Position numbers and translations under genes: made by a program
In this document: in pieces, positions 26,801 to 34,943 of the stretch
How positions within the stretch are numbered: the first letter of the stretch is position 1
How the letters are laid out: each line of letters opens with the position of its first letter
Source of the DNA: Saccharopolyspora erythraea NRRL 2338
GTDB lineage: Bacteria; Actinomycetota; Actinomycetes; Mycobacteriales; Pseudonocardiaceae
Direction: 5' to 3'
Length of the DNA stretch: 64,000 bases
Assembly (NCBI RefSeq): GCF_000062885.1
Contig: NC_009142.1
Location: forward strand, 1,167,584-1,231,583
Notes under the pieces: generated by a model
What the model was told of the DNA's origin: nothing
What the model saw: only the letters and a program-made list of their open reading frames with translations
The model's database searches: none

Positions 26801-27017
26801 CGTGGCCAAGCCCGAGGCGCGCACCGGTGCCGCGACCGAGCGGGTCCAGCGGGGGCTGGACCGCGACCGCGTCCAGGTCTGGCTCGACGTCGTCCACGAC
26901 GCGGCCGCCTCCAGCGTCGGCCCCGCCTACGTCGCCAGCGAGAACGCCGACTGCCCGCGCTGCCCGGCGCGGACCTGCTGCCCGGTGCACCCGGCCGGAA
27001 GGCAGGTCGGCCAGTGA
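23841..27017 (+). CDS. adnA: helicase-nuclease AdnA
   Basis: The 1,058-residue protein pairs an N-terminal UvrD-like motor (Walker A GGPGTGKST at residues 41-49) with a C-terminal RecB-like nuclease. The nuclease shows GRVDRLEAD, then VVVDVKTGKT (Asp and Lys catalytic) and EEHPQLAVYQ. Four cysteines (one in SKCPLRW, three in DCPRCPARTCC) fit a [4Fe-4S] cluster. AdnA forms a heterodimer with AdnB that resects DNA double-strand breaks. Motif II reads VDDAQH instead of the usual DEYQ, suggesting a weaker motor as reported for AdnA. Start GTG 23841; its stop overlaps adnB. Confidence 0.92.
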   Translation: MPPASAPVLVRRAGSDRPRPVWDSAGRRVLDSDGGFLRVLGGPGTGKSTLIAEVAADRIRHGGVAPENVLVLCASRRAAARMRAEITRRLTASDDGLRTAPEPLVRTVHSYAFAVLRLQAVREQMPAPRLLNGPDQDALVRDLLQGDLEEGAPDWPERLRPALSVPGFAEELRDLLLRAAERGVGPDGLVELGRRHDRPEWVAAGRFARQYEQVTLLRGGGDAAGMDAAELVSSALLAFDTDPDLLHVERQRVRHLLVDDAQHLDPQQYWLLQRLGSTAAEFVLAGDPDQAVFTFRGADPGSVRDADPDGGNTVVLTVDHRMSKAVRAAVQRLAERLPGAGPQRRLAEPEDCPGGSVQVRLHASEAQEAAWVADQLRRAHLLDGVPWSDMAVVVRSTGLSLPVLRRALLAASVPLVLPVDDVPLAQRTAVRPLLTLLRCAGRPQALDPDSAAELLASSLGGADPLALRRLRRGLRRLELAAGGSRSSGDLLVEVLRGDDALAALDDSSAGPARKVAHLLKVAREAVDDGRSVEEVLWRVWQASGLQQRWLTVAERGGITGAQADRDLDAVVSLFEAAAQYVDRLPGADVAGFADYLTGQQIAGSSLAPSAPKENAVSVLTAHAAAGQEWEVVAIPGVQEGTWPDLRLRGSLLGVERLVDVLSGVDAADRVSATAPLLAEERRLLLVAASRARSGLLVSAVRGEDEQPSRFLDELEGVVSDPDSAERPIARPERGLVLAELVGELRQVVCDVQAPARRRERAAAQLARLADAGVPGAHPDTWYGLPPSSCQSPLVEGDEPVRVSPSTVDTLSKCPLRWMAERHGGQDTAELASVTGTLVHALVQAAADGATEEQLHRALDEAWESVDAGAPWFSRKERARVERMIESFQAWLVASRAELTQVGVERDLDLTIEGRDGGPSLRLRGRVDRLEADGEGRPVVVDVKTGKTPVSKNDAEEHPQLAVYQLAAALGAFNDGAWTEPGGARLLYVAKPEARTGAATERVQRGLDRDRVQVWLDVVHDAAASSVGPAYVASENADCPRCPARTCCPVHPAGRQVGQ

Positions 27018-30000
27018 TCGCACCGCAGCGGATCGCGCACGCCCTCGGGCTGCATCCGCCGACGCCGGAGCAGGCCGAGGTCATCGCGGCACCGCCGGAA
27101 CCGGCGCTGGTCGTCGCGGGAGCCGGCGCGGGCAAGACCGAGACGATGGCCGCCCGCGTGGTGTGGCTGGTGGCCAACCGGCTGGTCACCCCGGAGCGGG
27201 TGCTCGGCCTGACCTTCACCCGCAAGGCCGCCAGGCAGCTCGCGGACCGGGTGCGGGCGCGGCTGCGCAGGCTGGCCGGTTCCGGTCTGCTCGACGAGGT
27301 CGACCCGAGCGGTGAGCTGCGGTCGACCGTGCTGGCCGGGGAACCGACGGTGCTGACCTACCACGCTTACGCGGGCAGGCTCGTCGGCGAGCACGGGCTG
27401 CGCGTGCCGGTCGAGCCGGGCGCGCGGCTGCTCACCGAGACCGCGGCGTGGCAGCTCGCGCACCGCGTGGTGTCGACCTGGACCGAGGACCTCGACACCG
27501 ACAAGGTCCCCTCCACGGTGACCGGCTACCTGCTCTCGCTGGCCGGAGAACTGGCCGAGCACCTGGTGCGGCCGGACGACCTGCGCGCCCACGCCGAAGC
27601 GCTGTGCCGGACGATCGAGAACGCGCCGAGGGCCAAGCGGCAGAAGGCCGAGCTGCCCAAGGACCTGCAGAAGGTCGTCGCGACCCAGCGCCTGCGCGTC
27701 GCGCTGCTGCCGCTGCTGGCCGAGTACGCGCAGCGCAAGCGGCGGGAGGCCGCGATGGACTTCGCCGACCAGATGTCGCTGGCCGCCGGGCTCGCCGCCG
27801 AGCACCCGGAGGTCGTGGCGGGGGAGCGCGAGCGCTTCGGCGCGGTGCTGCTCGACGAGTACCAGGACACCGGACATGCCCAGCGCGTGCTGCTGCGCTC
27901 CCTGTTCGGGCAGGGCAGGACGATGCCGGTGACGTCGGTGGGCGACCCCGCGCAGGCCATCTACGGCTGGCGCGGCGCGAGCGCGGCCAACCTGCCCCGC
28001 TTCACCACCGACTTCCCGAAGGACTCGATGGCCCCGGCGCGGCGCTACGGGCTGCTGACCAGCTTCCGCAACCCGCCCGAGGTGCTGCGGGTCGCCAACG
28101 CCGTCTCCGCGCCGCTGCGCGAAGCCGGACTGGAGGTCGAGGAGCTGCGCGCCAAGGACGGTGCGGAGGCCGGTGACATCCGCGTCGCGCTGGCCGACGA
28201 CGTCCGCCAGGAGCGGGACTGGGTCGCCGACCGGATCGCTGCGCAGTGGCACGCCGCCCTCGACGAGAACGGCCGCCCGCCGACCGCGGCGGTGCTGGTG
28301 CGACGGCGCGCCGACATGGCGGACCTGGCGGCCGCGTTGCGGGATCGCGGACTTCCGGTCGAGGTGGTCGGGCTGGGCGGCCTGCTCGACGAGGCCGAGG
28401 TCCGAGACCTGGTCAGCGCGCTGCGCATGCTGGTCGACCCGCTGGCGGGAACGGCCGCGATGCGCCTGCTGACCGGGTCGCGGTGGCGGCTCGGCGCCGC
28501 CGACATCGCCGCGCTGTGGGACCGGGCGAGGGAGCTGGGCGAGCGGGCCTTCGGCGCGCCGGAGTCCGAAGACCCCACCGCCGCGGTGGCCGCGGCGCTG
28601 CCGGGCGAACATGCCGAGCAGGCCGGTCTGGTCGACGCGCTCGACGACCCGGGCAACGCCGAGCGGTACTCCGAGCCGGGCTACCAGCGCATCCGGCGGC
28701 TGGGCCGGGAACTGGCCAACCTGCGCCGCAGGCTGGAGCAGCCGCTGCCGGAGCTGGTGGCAGACGTCGAACGCACCCTGCTGCTGGACATCGAGAGCCT
28801 GTCCCGTCCGGGCGGTGCGGGCCGCATCCACCTCGACGCCTTCGCCGATGTCGTGACCGACTTCGCCACCGCGAGTCCGTCGGCGACGCTGCCCGCGCTG
28901 CTGGACTACCTCGCCGCCGCCGAACGCGCCGAGGACGGCCTGGAACCGGGCGAGGTGGAGGTCGCCGACGACCGCGTCCAGGTCCTGACGGTGCACGCCG
29001 CGAAGGGCCTGGAGTGGGAGGTCGTCGCCCTCCCGCACCTGGTTCGCGACGTCTTCCCCGGCAAGCGCAAGGCTTCCTCGTGGCTGCGTGCCGTCACCGA
29101 GCTGCCCGCGCGGCTGCGCGGGGACGCCCAGGACCTGCCGCGTCTGGACCTCGACCGGTTGCAGGGCATGGACCGCAAGGAGATCGTCGAGGCGCTGGAG
29201 GCCCACGACGACGAGTTCGAGGACCGAAGGCTCACCGAGGAGCGCAGGCTCCTCTACGTCGCGGTGACGCGCTCGGAACGGTCGCTGCTGCTCTCCGGTC
29301 ACTGGTGGGCCGAAGGCGGGGACAAGCCCAAGGGGCCGTCGGACTTCCTGTTGCAGCTGGCCGAAGTCGTCAAGTCGCCCGACGTCGGCGTCGTGGAGCA
29401 GTGGTCGCCGCAGCCGCCGGAAGACGCGCCGAACCCGCTCGCCGAGGCCGTGCGCAGCGCGGAGTGGCCGGTGGATCCGCTGGGCACCCGGCGGGATGCC
29501 GTCGCGGAAGGCGCGAACCTGGTGCTCGCGGCGCTGGACGCCGTGGACTCCGCGGCGCCCGACGAGGAGGACGAGGACGGCTGGGCCCGCGACGTCGACG
29601 TGCTGCTCGCCGAACGCGCCGCCGCCGCGCGCCGCCGCGACCAGGTCCGGCTGCCCGAGCACCTGTCGGTGAGCCAGCTCGTCGAGCTCGCCGACGACGC
29701 CGACGCGCTGGCCAGAAGGCTGCGCAGGCCCCTGCCGTACCCGCCGAACCCGATGACCCGGCGCGGCACGGCTTTCCACTCCTGGCTGGAGCACCGCTTC
29801 ACCTCCACCGCGCTGCTGGACTTCGACGAGCTCCCGGGCGCCGCCGACGAGTCGGCGACCCCGCACGACGACCTCGAGATGCTGCAACAGGCGTTCCTGG
29901 CCGGTTCGTGGGCCGAACGCACCCCGCACCGCGTCGAGGTGCCGTTCGAGACGCAGGTCGAGGGAGTCGTGGTCCGCGGCCGGATGGACGCGGTGTTCGC

Positions 30001-30250
30001 CGACTCCGACGGCGGCTGGACCGTCGTCGACTGGAAGACCGGTGCGGTGCCCGCCGGCGACCAGGTGCGCGCGCTGTCGGTCCAGCTCGCCGCCTACCGG
30101 CTGGCGTGGTCGGCGCTTTCCGGCGCACCGCTGGAAAAAGTCCGGGCCGCCTTCCACTACGTGCGCCACGACCGCACGTTGCGCCCGGCCGACCTCCTCG
30201 ACGCGGAGGGGCTGCGCGAGCTGCTCCGCTCGGTGCCGGCGGCGGAATAG
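27014..30250 (+). CDS. adnB: helicase-nuclease AdnB
   Basis: The 1,078-residue protein starts at GTG 27014, overlapping the adnA stop by four bases (GTGA), so the two subunits are translationally coupled. The UvrD-type motor is complete: Walker A AGAGAGKTE (35-43), LTFTRKAA, motif II LLDEYQDTGHAQ, GDPAQAIYGWRGA and late [12 protein letters not shown]. The C-terminal RecB-like nuclease has GRMDAVF and TVVDWKTG. AdnB is the leading motor of the AdnAB end-resection machine. No RecBCD or AddAB genes are seen here. Stop at 30250; no obvious terminator before the next gene. Confidence 0.94.
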   Translation: MIAPQRIAHALGLHPPTPEQAEVIAAPPEPALVVAGAGAGKTETMAARVVWLVANRLVTPERVLGLTFTRKAARQLADRVRARLRRLAGSGLLDEVDPSGELRSTVLAGEPTVLTYHAYAGRLVGEHGLRVPVEPGARLLTETAAWQLAHRVVSTWTEDLDTDKVPSTVTGYLLSLAGELAEHLVRPDDLRAHAEALCRTIENAPRAKRQKAELPKDLQKVVATQRLRVALLPLLAEYAQRKRREAAMDFADQMSLAAGLAAEHPEVVAGERERFGAVLLDEYQDTGHAQRVLLRSLFGQGRTMPVTSVGDPAQAIYGWRGASAANLPRFTTDFPKDSMAPARRYGLLTSFRNPPEVLRVANAVSAPLREAGLEVEELRAKDGAEAGDIRVALADDVRQERDWVADRIAAQWHAALDENGRPPTAAVLVRRRADMADLAAALRDRGLPVEVVGLGGLLDEAEVRDLVSALRMLVDPLAGTAAMRLLTGSRWRLGAADIAALWDRARELGERAFGAPESEDPTAAVAAALPGEHAEQAGLVDALDDPGNAERYSEPGYQRIRRLGRELANLRRRLEQPLPELVADVERTLLLDIESLSRPGGAGRIHLDAFADVVTDFATASPSATLPALLDYLAAAERAEDGLEPGEVEVADDRVQVLTVHAAKGLEWEVVALPHLVRDVFPGKRKASSWLRAVTELPARLRGDAQDLPRLDLDRLQGMDRKEIVEALEAHDDEFEDRRLTEERRLLYVAVTRSERSLLLSGHWWAEGGDKPKGPSDFLLQLAEVVKSPDVGVVEQWSPQPPEDAPNPLAEAVRSAEWPVDPLGTRRDAVAEGANLVLAALDAVDSAAPDEEDEDGWARDVDVLLAERAAAARRRDQVRLPEHLSVSQLVELADDADALARRLRRPLPYPPNPMTRRGTAFHSWLEHRFTSTALLDFDELPGAADESATPHDDLEMLQQAFLAGSWAERTPHRVEVPFETQVEGVVVRGRMDAVFADSDGGWTVVDWKTGAVPAGDQVRALSVQLAAYRLAWSALSGAPLEKVRAAFHYVRHDRTLRPADLLDAEGLRELLRSVPAAE

Positions 30251-30383
30251 GGCGGTGGCTGACCGGGAATCGGGCCGTGAATCGTTCGAATCGCTTTCCC
30301 GGACAGGCGAAAACAGGGAAATGAGTACACGTTCGTGTGGCGCGGCTTGAGATCGCCTGTCGCGGAAGACCAACATTCGCGCC

Positions 30384-30995
30384 GTGCAGAACAAAGAGTG
30401 GAAGCTGAAGACTCCGCCGGACACCGAAGTGGCCGTGGCCGAGGACGTCCTCGGCATGCGCGTGCCGCTGGTCCGGGTGCGCCGCGACGGCGGTGGCGGC
30501 TGGTCCTTCTTCGGCCCGGGCGACGAGGAAGGCCCCACCAAGCGGACCGTCCTCAGCGCCGTGGTCGGGGCGTGGCCGCACGTCAGCGCGCTGGCCGACC
30601 TGGAGGCGGGCTCGGTCGCGGTGTGGTCGTGGACCCAGCACGGCTGGACGGGCGAGTTCGAGTGCAGGTGCGGCGAGTGCCAGCAGCCGGTCGCGGCCGA
30701 CCTGGACCGCAAGACGTGGCCGTCGGATCTGCACCCGCACCACATCGTCAGCGTGGAGCAGACGGCGCTGTCCGGTCAGGTCGTGCTCGCCGACATCATC
30801 TCCACCGAGGGCGGCATCGCCCTGCTCGGCCCCGGCGACCACCGGCGGACCAGCGACCGGATGACCCCGGTCGCGGTGGCCAACGTCATCCGCCGCTGGC
30901 CGCACACGATGCACGCGCTGCGCGCGCTCAACGAGGGGCGCGGCATGCGGTGGAACGCCGAGGGCATGGCCTGGCACGAGTACGTGATCGCCTAG
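30384..30995 (+). CDS. hypothetical protein with an internally duplicated domain
   Basis: This 203-residue protein from GTG 30384 is not recognised. It contains two copies of one domain: residues 38-92 and 143-200 share a GG-x-aromatic/hydrophobic-GPGD motif (44-47 and 149-152), a WPH-x-AL motif (64-66 and 172-174), and a final tryptophan-rich W-x-GW/GMAW segment. The linker between them holds a CRCGEC cluster (Cys94, 96, 99) and two His (HPHH), a possible metal site. It is soluble, with no signal peptide. It follows adnB on the same strand; a DNA link is possible but unsupported. Confidence 0.75.
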   Translation: MQNKEWKLKTPPDTEVAVAEDVLGMRVPLVRVRRDGGGGWSFFGPGDEEGPTKRTVLSAVVGAWPHVSALADLEAGSVAVWSWTQHGWTGEFECRCGECQQPVAADLDRKTWPSDLHPHHIVSVEQTALSGQVVLADIISTEGGIALLGPGDHRRTSDRMTPVAVANVIRRWPHTMHALRALNEGRGMRWNAEGMAWHEYVIA

Positions 30996-31006
30996 CGGGA
31001 ACGTCG

Positions 31007-31030
31007 GGGACCCCGGCACGGCGGGGTCCC
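31007..31030. terminator. hairpin between convergent genes
   Basis: Nine-base perfect arms GGGACCCCG (31007-31015) and CGGGGTCCC (31022-31030) with a six-base loop lie 11 bases after the duplicated-domain gene and upstream of a convergent minus-strand gene end. Confidence 0.6.
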
Positions 31031-31154
31031 TCCACCGCGGTCTTCGTTTCCCGTTGCGGGAAAGGCGGGTCCGGCTGCCGCTCCTGCCGGCCCGTTCCGC
31101 AGTTCGCGGGCGCTGCGCCGGCTCACGGCCAGGCTTCGGACGGTGCTCAGCCCG

Positions 31155-31691
31155 TCAGCAGCCGGTGTTCTCCGCCGGGTGCTGGTGCCGCTCCAGCACC
31201 CTGGAGTACAGGACTTCCAGCAGCCAGCGGCCGAAAAGCGACGAACCGAACTCCCGCGACCGGTCCTCCGGTCGCAGCACCAGCTCGGCCGGGCCGACCG
31301 GCCCGGCGTTCACGGCGCCGATCCCGTAGTAGTCCAGCTCGACCATCCGCCACGGCTTGTACGGGTGGTCGTGGGGGAGCACCACCGCGCAGGGCGCGAG
31401 CGTCATCAGCGTGCCGCAGGCGCGCACCGCGTGCCGGGCCTTGGCGACCGGCACCATGATCCCGAGCAGGTCCACCGCCGCGAGCGGCAGGTGGTCGTGC
31501 ATGCTCGGCTCCGACCAGGAGCGGAACCAGGTGGGGTTGAGCTCGGGCTCCCAGCCGTTGTCGGTGCGCCACCGGTGGACGTCCGGGCGGATCCGGGCCA
31601 CCGCTGCGAACCGGGCGCCGAGCACTTCGACGTCCGGGATGAGATGCCCTTCCCACCCGAGGGCGGTAGCCGCGTGCTCCAGGTGCTGCAC
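31155..31691 (-). CDS. hypothetical protein
   Basis: This minus-strand frame encodes about 178 residues from GTG 31691 (beginning VQHLEHAATALGWEG). An in-frame upstream start at 31784 would give 209 residues but its extra part is low-complexity. A -10-like TATACG just upstream on the minus strand supports the shorter form. The protein is globular with many aromatics, a mid-region helix around LAAVDLLGIMVPVAKARHAV and a conserved-looking PHDHPYKPWRMVELDYYG segment. No family was recognised and no membrane segment is clear. It is divergent from the ion channel gene. Confidence 0.65.
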   Translation of the reverse strand: MQHLEHAATALGWEGHLIPDVEVLGARFAAVARIRPDVHRWRTDNGWEPELNPTWFRSWSEPSMHDHLPLAAVDLLGIMVPVAKARHAVRACGTLMTLAPCAVVLPHDHPYKPWRMVELDYYGIGAVNAGPVGPAELVLRPEDRSREFGSSLFGRWLLEVLYSRVLERHQHPAENTGC

Positions 31692-31853
31692 GCAGGCATG
31701 GTAATCCGCAGGACACCTTCGTATACAAGTCCGGTCGTTCCGGGGTGCGGAAGGCGTCGGTGGAGAAGTGCGCTCCCGCTGCACCGGCCGGGGTCCGGGA
31801 AGTTACTGTCGCGGCGTGACCGACCACCGAAACCGCCTCCCGGAGCACGGGTC

Positions 31854-32966
31854 ATGAGCCCACGCGGCCGCGGGATGCGGGCCCACCCGTTCATCGTCGG
31901 GCGGTCCGACGACGAGTCCGCCGTCGACCGGCTGACCAGCAGGCCCGACCACGCGCTGGTCGGCGTGATCCGGATGCCGGAGGCCACCAGCAGCCCGGTG
32001 CAGTCGATCGTCCGGCGCGTCATCGGGGCGATGCTCGCGCTGGCCGCCAGCGTGCTGATCGTCTACCTCGACCGCGACGGCTACCGGGACGCCGCGGGCG
32101 GCGAGCTGAGCCTGCTCGACTGCGTCTACTACGCCACGGTGTCGCTGTCCACGACCGGCTACGGTGACATCACCCCGGTCAGCCCGGAGGCGCGGCTGGT
32201 CAACGTCCTGATCATCACGCCGCTGCGGGTGCTTTTCCTGATCGTGCTGGTCGGCACCACGCTGGAGGTGCTCACCGAGCGCTCCCGGCAGGCGTTCAAG
32301 ATCCAACGCTGGAGGTCCAAGGTGCGCGACCACGTGGTCGTCATCGGATACGGAACCAAGGGCCGTTCCGCGGTCAAGGCGCTGCTCGGCGACGACCTGG
32401 AACCGGGCCGCATCGTGGTGGTCGACACCGACCACACCGCGCTGGAGGCGGCGTCCTCGCTCGGGCTGGTCACCGTCAACGGGTCGGGCACCCGCTCCGA
32501 CGTGCTGCGCGTGGCGGGCATCCCGCGGGCGCGGGCCATCGTCGTCGCGCCCGCCCGCGACGACACCGCGGTGCTGGTGACGCTGACCGCCCGCGAGCTG
32601 GCGCCGAAGGCGCAGCTGGTGGCGGCGGTGCGGGAGGCCGAGAACGTGCACCTGCTGCGGCAGTCGGGCGCGGACTCGGTCGTGGTGTCCAGCGAGACCG
32701 CGGGCCGGCTGCTCGGCATGGCCACCACGACGCCGTCGGTGGTGGAGATGTTCGAGGACCTGCTCACCCCGGACGTCGGGCTGGCGATCGCCGAGCGCGA
32801 CGTCGAGCAGGGCGAGGTCGGCGGTTCGCCGCGGCACCTCCCCGACATCGTGCTCGGGGTCGTGCGCGAAGGGCGGCTCTACCGCGTGGACGCGCCGGAG
32901 GCCGATGCCATCGAGCAGGGCGACCGCCTGCTCTACGTGAAGAAGGTAAGCCCGGCCGATCGCTGA
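31854..32966 (+). CDS. potassium channel with RCK/TrkA-N domain (Rv3200c-type)
   Basis: The 370-residue protein has two membrane helices around a pore loop: TM1 about 50-69, selectivity filter STTGYGD (about 99-105) and TM2 about 115-135. A cytoplasmic TrkA-N (RCK) domain follows with VVVIGYGTKGRSAVKAL, a Rossmann nucleotide-binding loop, and a C-terminal TrkA-C-like part (VVREGRLYRVDAPEADAIEQGD). This is the architecture of a ligand-gated K+ channel such as MthK. Start is ATG 31854. Next gene begins 43 bases after the stop, possibly in the same transcript. Confidence 0.93.
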   Translation: MSPRGRGMRAHPFIVGRSDDESAVDRLTSRPDHALVGVIRMPEATSSPVQSIVRRVIGAMLALAASVLIVYLDRDGYRDAAGGELSLLDCVYYATVSLSTTGYGDITPVSPEARLVNVLIITPLRVLFLIVLVGTTLEVLTERSRQAFKIQRWRSKVRDHVVVIGYGTKGRSAVKALLGDDLEPGRIVVVDTDHTALEAASSLGLVTVNGSGTRSDVLRVAGIPRARAIVVAPARDDTAVLVTLTARELAPKAQLVAAVREAENVHLLRQSGADSVVVSSETAGRLLGMATTTPSVVEMFEDLLTPDVGLAIAERDVEQGEVGGSPRHLPDIVLGVVREGRLYRVDAPEADAIEQGDRLLYVKKVSPADR

Positions 32967-33009
32967 CGACGACGGCGCGCGGGCGCCCAGATCTGGGAAT
33001 ATCGGTGTT

Positions 33010-33462
33010 GTGGGTAGGCGACGAGGTTCGGCATCGGTTGCGCTGATCCTGCTCGTCCTGGGCGTGCTCGGGCTGGCGGTGGTCGTGCTCACCGGGTGGC
33101 CCGCGTCGGTGCCGGTCGCGAGCGAGGCGGCCGTGCGGACGCGGCCGGTCAAGGCCACCGTGATCAGCTCGGAGCCGTGCGGCGCCCGCACCTCCGGTGA
33201 CGTCGTCGAGGTCACCGTCGACGGCCGGACCACGCGGGCGCGCCTCGACGGCTGCGGGCACACCGCGGGGCAGCAGCTGGACGTGCGGGTCCCGGTCGAC
33301 CCGGGCAGCGACTTCGTGGTCCGCCCGGCCGCCGAAGGCGACTCGGGCTCCGGCGACACGGCGGCCGCCCAGCGGCTGGTCTGGGTGCTGGCGACCCTGG
33401 CGGGCGTCGCGGGCGGCGGCTACGGACTCCTCGTGCGCCCCCGCTCAGCCGTCGCGGGCTAG
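33010..33462 (+). CDS. hypothetical membrane protein
   Basis: The 150-residue protein from GTG 33010 has a basic start, a strongly hydrophobic helix (about 9-28), an exported central domain containing two cysteines (in SEPCGART and LDGCGHT) that could form a disulfide, and a second helix near the end (about 122-142). It is probably a bitopic envelope protein with an extracytoplasmic domain. No family was recognised. Its end lies 5 bases from the convergent metallopeptidase stop. Confidence 0.75.
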   Translation: MGRRRGSASVALILLVLGVLGLAVVVLTGWPASVPVASEAAVRTRPVKATVISSEPCGARTSGDVVEVTVDGRTTRARLDGCGHTAGQQLDVRVPVDPGSDFVVRPAAEGDSGSGDTAAAQRLVWVLATLAGVAGGGYGLLVRPRSAVAG

Positions 33463-33467
33463 CACCG

Positions 33468-34778
33468 TCAGTCGACGTCGGAGGGCGCGGCCAGCCAGGT
33501 GTTGCACTCGGTGACGCGGTTCTTGCTGAAGCCCTGCTCGACCCACACCTTGTTGGTCGCGGTGCTGCCGTGGTCGGGCTGCTGGTTGTACTCGTCGCCG
33601 CGGTTGGACGAGTCCTCCAGCGCCGGGAAGATGTAGTCGTTGCTGACCCCGCCGTTCTGCAGCGCGGCCAGCGTCATCCCCTCGAAGCACGTCGCCTGCA
33701 GCTCCGAACGCCGCGTCAGCTCCAGCCCGGCGGCCGTCTCGTAGCCGCCTGCGTTGTAGGTCGCGTCACCGTAGGCGCTGTTGATCCCGCTCATCCCCTG
33801 GATGGCGTGGCCGAACTCGTGGGCGAACTGCCCCAGGTAGACGCCGGCGTCGACGCGTTCCTCGACCTCGGAGTAGTACCGGGCGGTCATGTAGATCGTG
33901 TGGTTTCCGGGGCAGTACATCGCGGTCTGGTTCCACGACCGCGTACCGCACGGGCTGTCGATGTCCGAGTCGGTCGTGACGACCGTCGGCGTCTGCACCG
34001 GCAGGTTCGCCGCTTCCAGCGCGGGTGTCCACGCGGCCATCAGGCACGGCAGCGCCGCCTGGTAGAAGGCGTCCTGCGACGCCACGTCGGTGGAGAAGGA
34101 GGGCAGGTCGCACGAGGTGTTCACGGCGCCGTTGCCCTCGAGGTTGAGCGGGTTGTCGCCGAGCGCGGAGACCGGCCGCGGGCCGCTGTCGGTGTCGAAC
34201 CCGTCACTGGTCGGTGACTCGGTCTCGCTGCTGCCGGTCGTCGATGTCTCCGACGAGGAGGTCTCGGAGCTGGTGGCCTCGCTGGAGCTGGTGGCGTCGT
34301 AGTCCGAGGCGCTGCTGGAGGAGCTGTAGGACACCGCGACCATCCCGATCGTTCCCACGCCGAGCAGGAAGACCGCGGCGAGCACGATCGCGACGATGGC
34401 GCCGGTGTTCTTCTTCGGCGGGCGCGGACCGAAGTGCTGCGGCGGGAACTGCGGCGGGCCGCCCGACGGCGGCATCATCGGCGCACCCGGCTGCTGCTGC
34501 GGCGCGTAGGGCCTGGACATCGGCTGGGTCGCGGACGGCGGCGGGAGAGGCCGCCGCGCAGGCGGCGGCGCGACCGGACGCCGCGGCGGCGCAGCACCCT
34601 GCGGCGGTTGCTGCCGGGGACCGGGCTGGTGCGAACCGCCTTGCTGTTGTGGACCGCCTTGCTGTTGCGGACCGGCTTGCTGTTGCGGACCGGCTTGCTG
34701 TTGCGGACCGGCTTGCTGGTGCGGGCCGGGCCATTGCTGGGGACCGGGTCGCTGCGGAGGCCACGGAGGCTGCGTCAT
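33468..34778 (-). CDS. membrane-anchored neutral zinc metallopeptidase
   Basis: The 436-residue protein has a Pro/Gln-rich cytoplasmic N-terminus (about 1-125), one membrane helix (about 127-150), a Ser/Thr/Asp-rich linker and an exported peptidase domain of the putative neutral zinc metallopeptidase (YpfJ-like) family. The zinc motif HEFGH occurs in GQFAHEFGHAIQGM, and Glu-containing ELTRRSELQATCFEG follows as the expected third-ligand region. ATG 34778 is used. The N-terminal repeats come from an 18-bp tandem array (34641-34730). The gene lies head to head with the DUF2207 gene. Confidence 0.87.
   Translation of the reverse strand: MTQPPWPPQRPGPQQWPGPHQQAGPQQQAGPQQQAGPQQQGGPQQQGGSHQPGPRQQPPQGAAPPRRPVAPPPARRPLPPPSATQPMSRPYAPQQQPGAPMMPPSGGPPQFPPQHFGPRPPKKNTGAIVAIVLAAVFLLGVGTIGMVAVSYSSSSSASDYDATSSSEATSSETSSSETSTTGSSETESPTSDGFDTDSGPRPVSALGDNPLNLEGNGAVNTSCDLPSFSTDVASQDAFYQAALPCLMAAWTPALEAANLPVQTPTVVTTDSDIDSPCGTRSWNQTAMYCPGNHTIYMTARYYSEVEERVDAGVYLGQFAHEFGHAIQGMSGINSAYGDATYNAGGYETAAGLELTRRSELQATCFEGMTLAALQNGGVSNDYIFPALEDSSNRGDEYNQQPDHGSTATNKVWVEQGFSKNRVTECNTWLAAPSDVD
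34641..34730 (-). repeat. 18-bp coding tandem repeat (Pro-Gln-Gln-Gln-Ala/Gly-Gly)
   Basis: Five consecutive 18-bp units, three identical (34659-34712) and the outer two diverged, encode PQQQAG-like hexapeptides in the disordered N-terminus of the zinc metallopeptidase. Such a tract is prone to slippage, so copy number may vary between strains. Confidence 0.85.
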
Positions 34779-34943
34779 GGGCGGTCGACCCCCGAACACC
34801 CGAGCCCGGCGCGCGGGCGAGGAAAGTGTCTGATGTGGACGATTTGGCGCGTGCCGATCAGCGCTCGTGGGTCCGTCATCGCCCGAAGTACCCCTTGCCT
34901 GTTGCGCCGATTGCGCCGCCGAGCTTAGCCGTGGAGCGCTATC

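Noticed and set aside
23679-27023. 1,114-codon minus-strand frame opposite adnA
   Set aside because: Pure antisense shadow of AdnA; composition without structure.
26927-30745. 1,272-codon frame opposite adnB
   Set aside because: Antisense of AdnB, with no recognisable motif despite its length.
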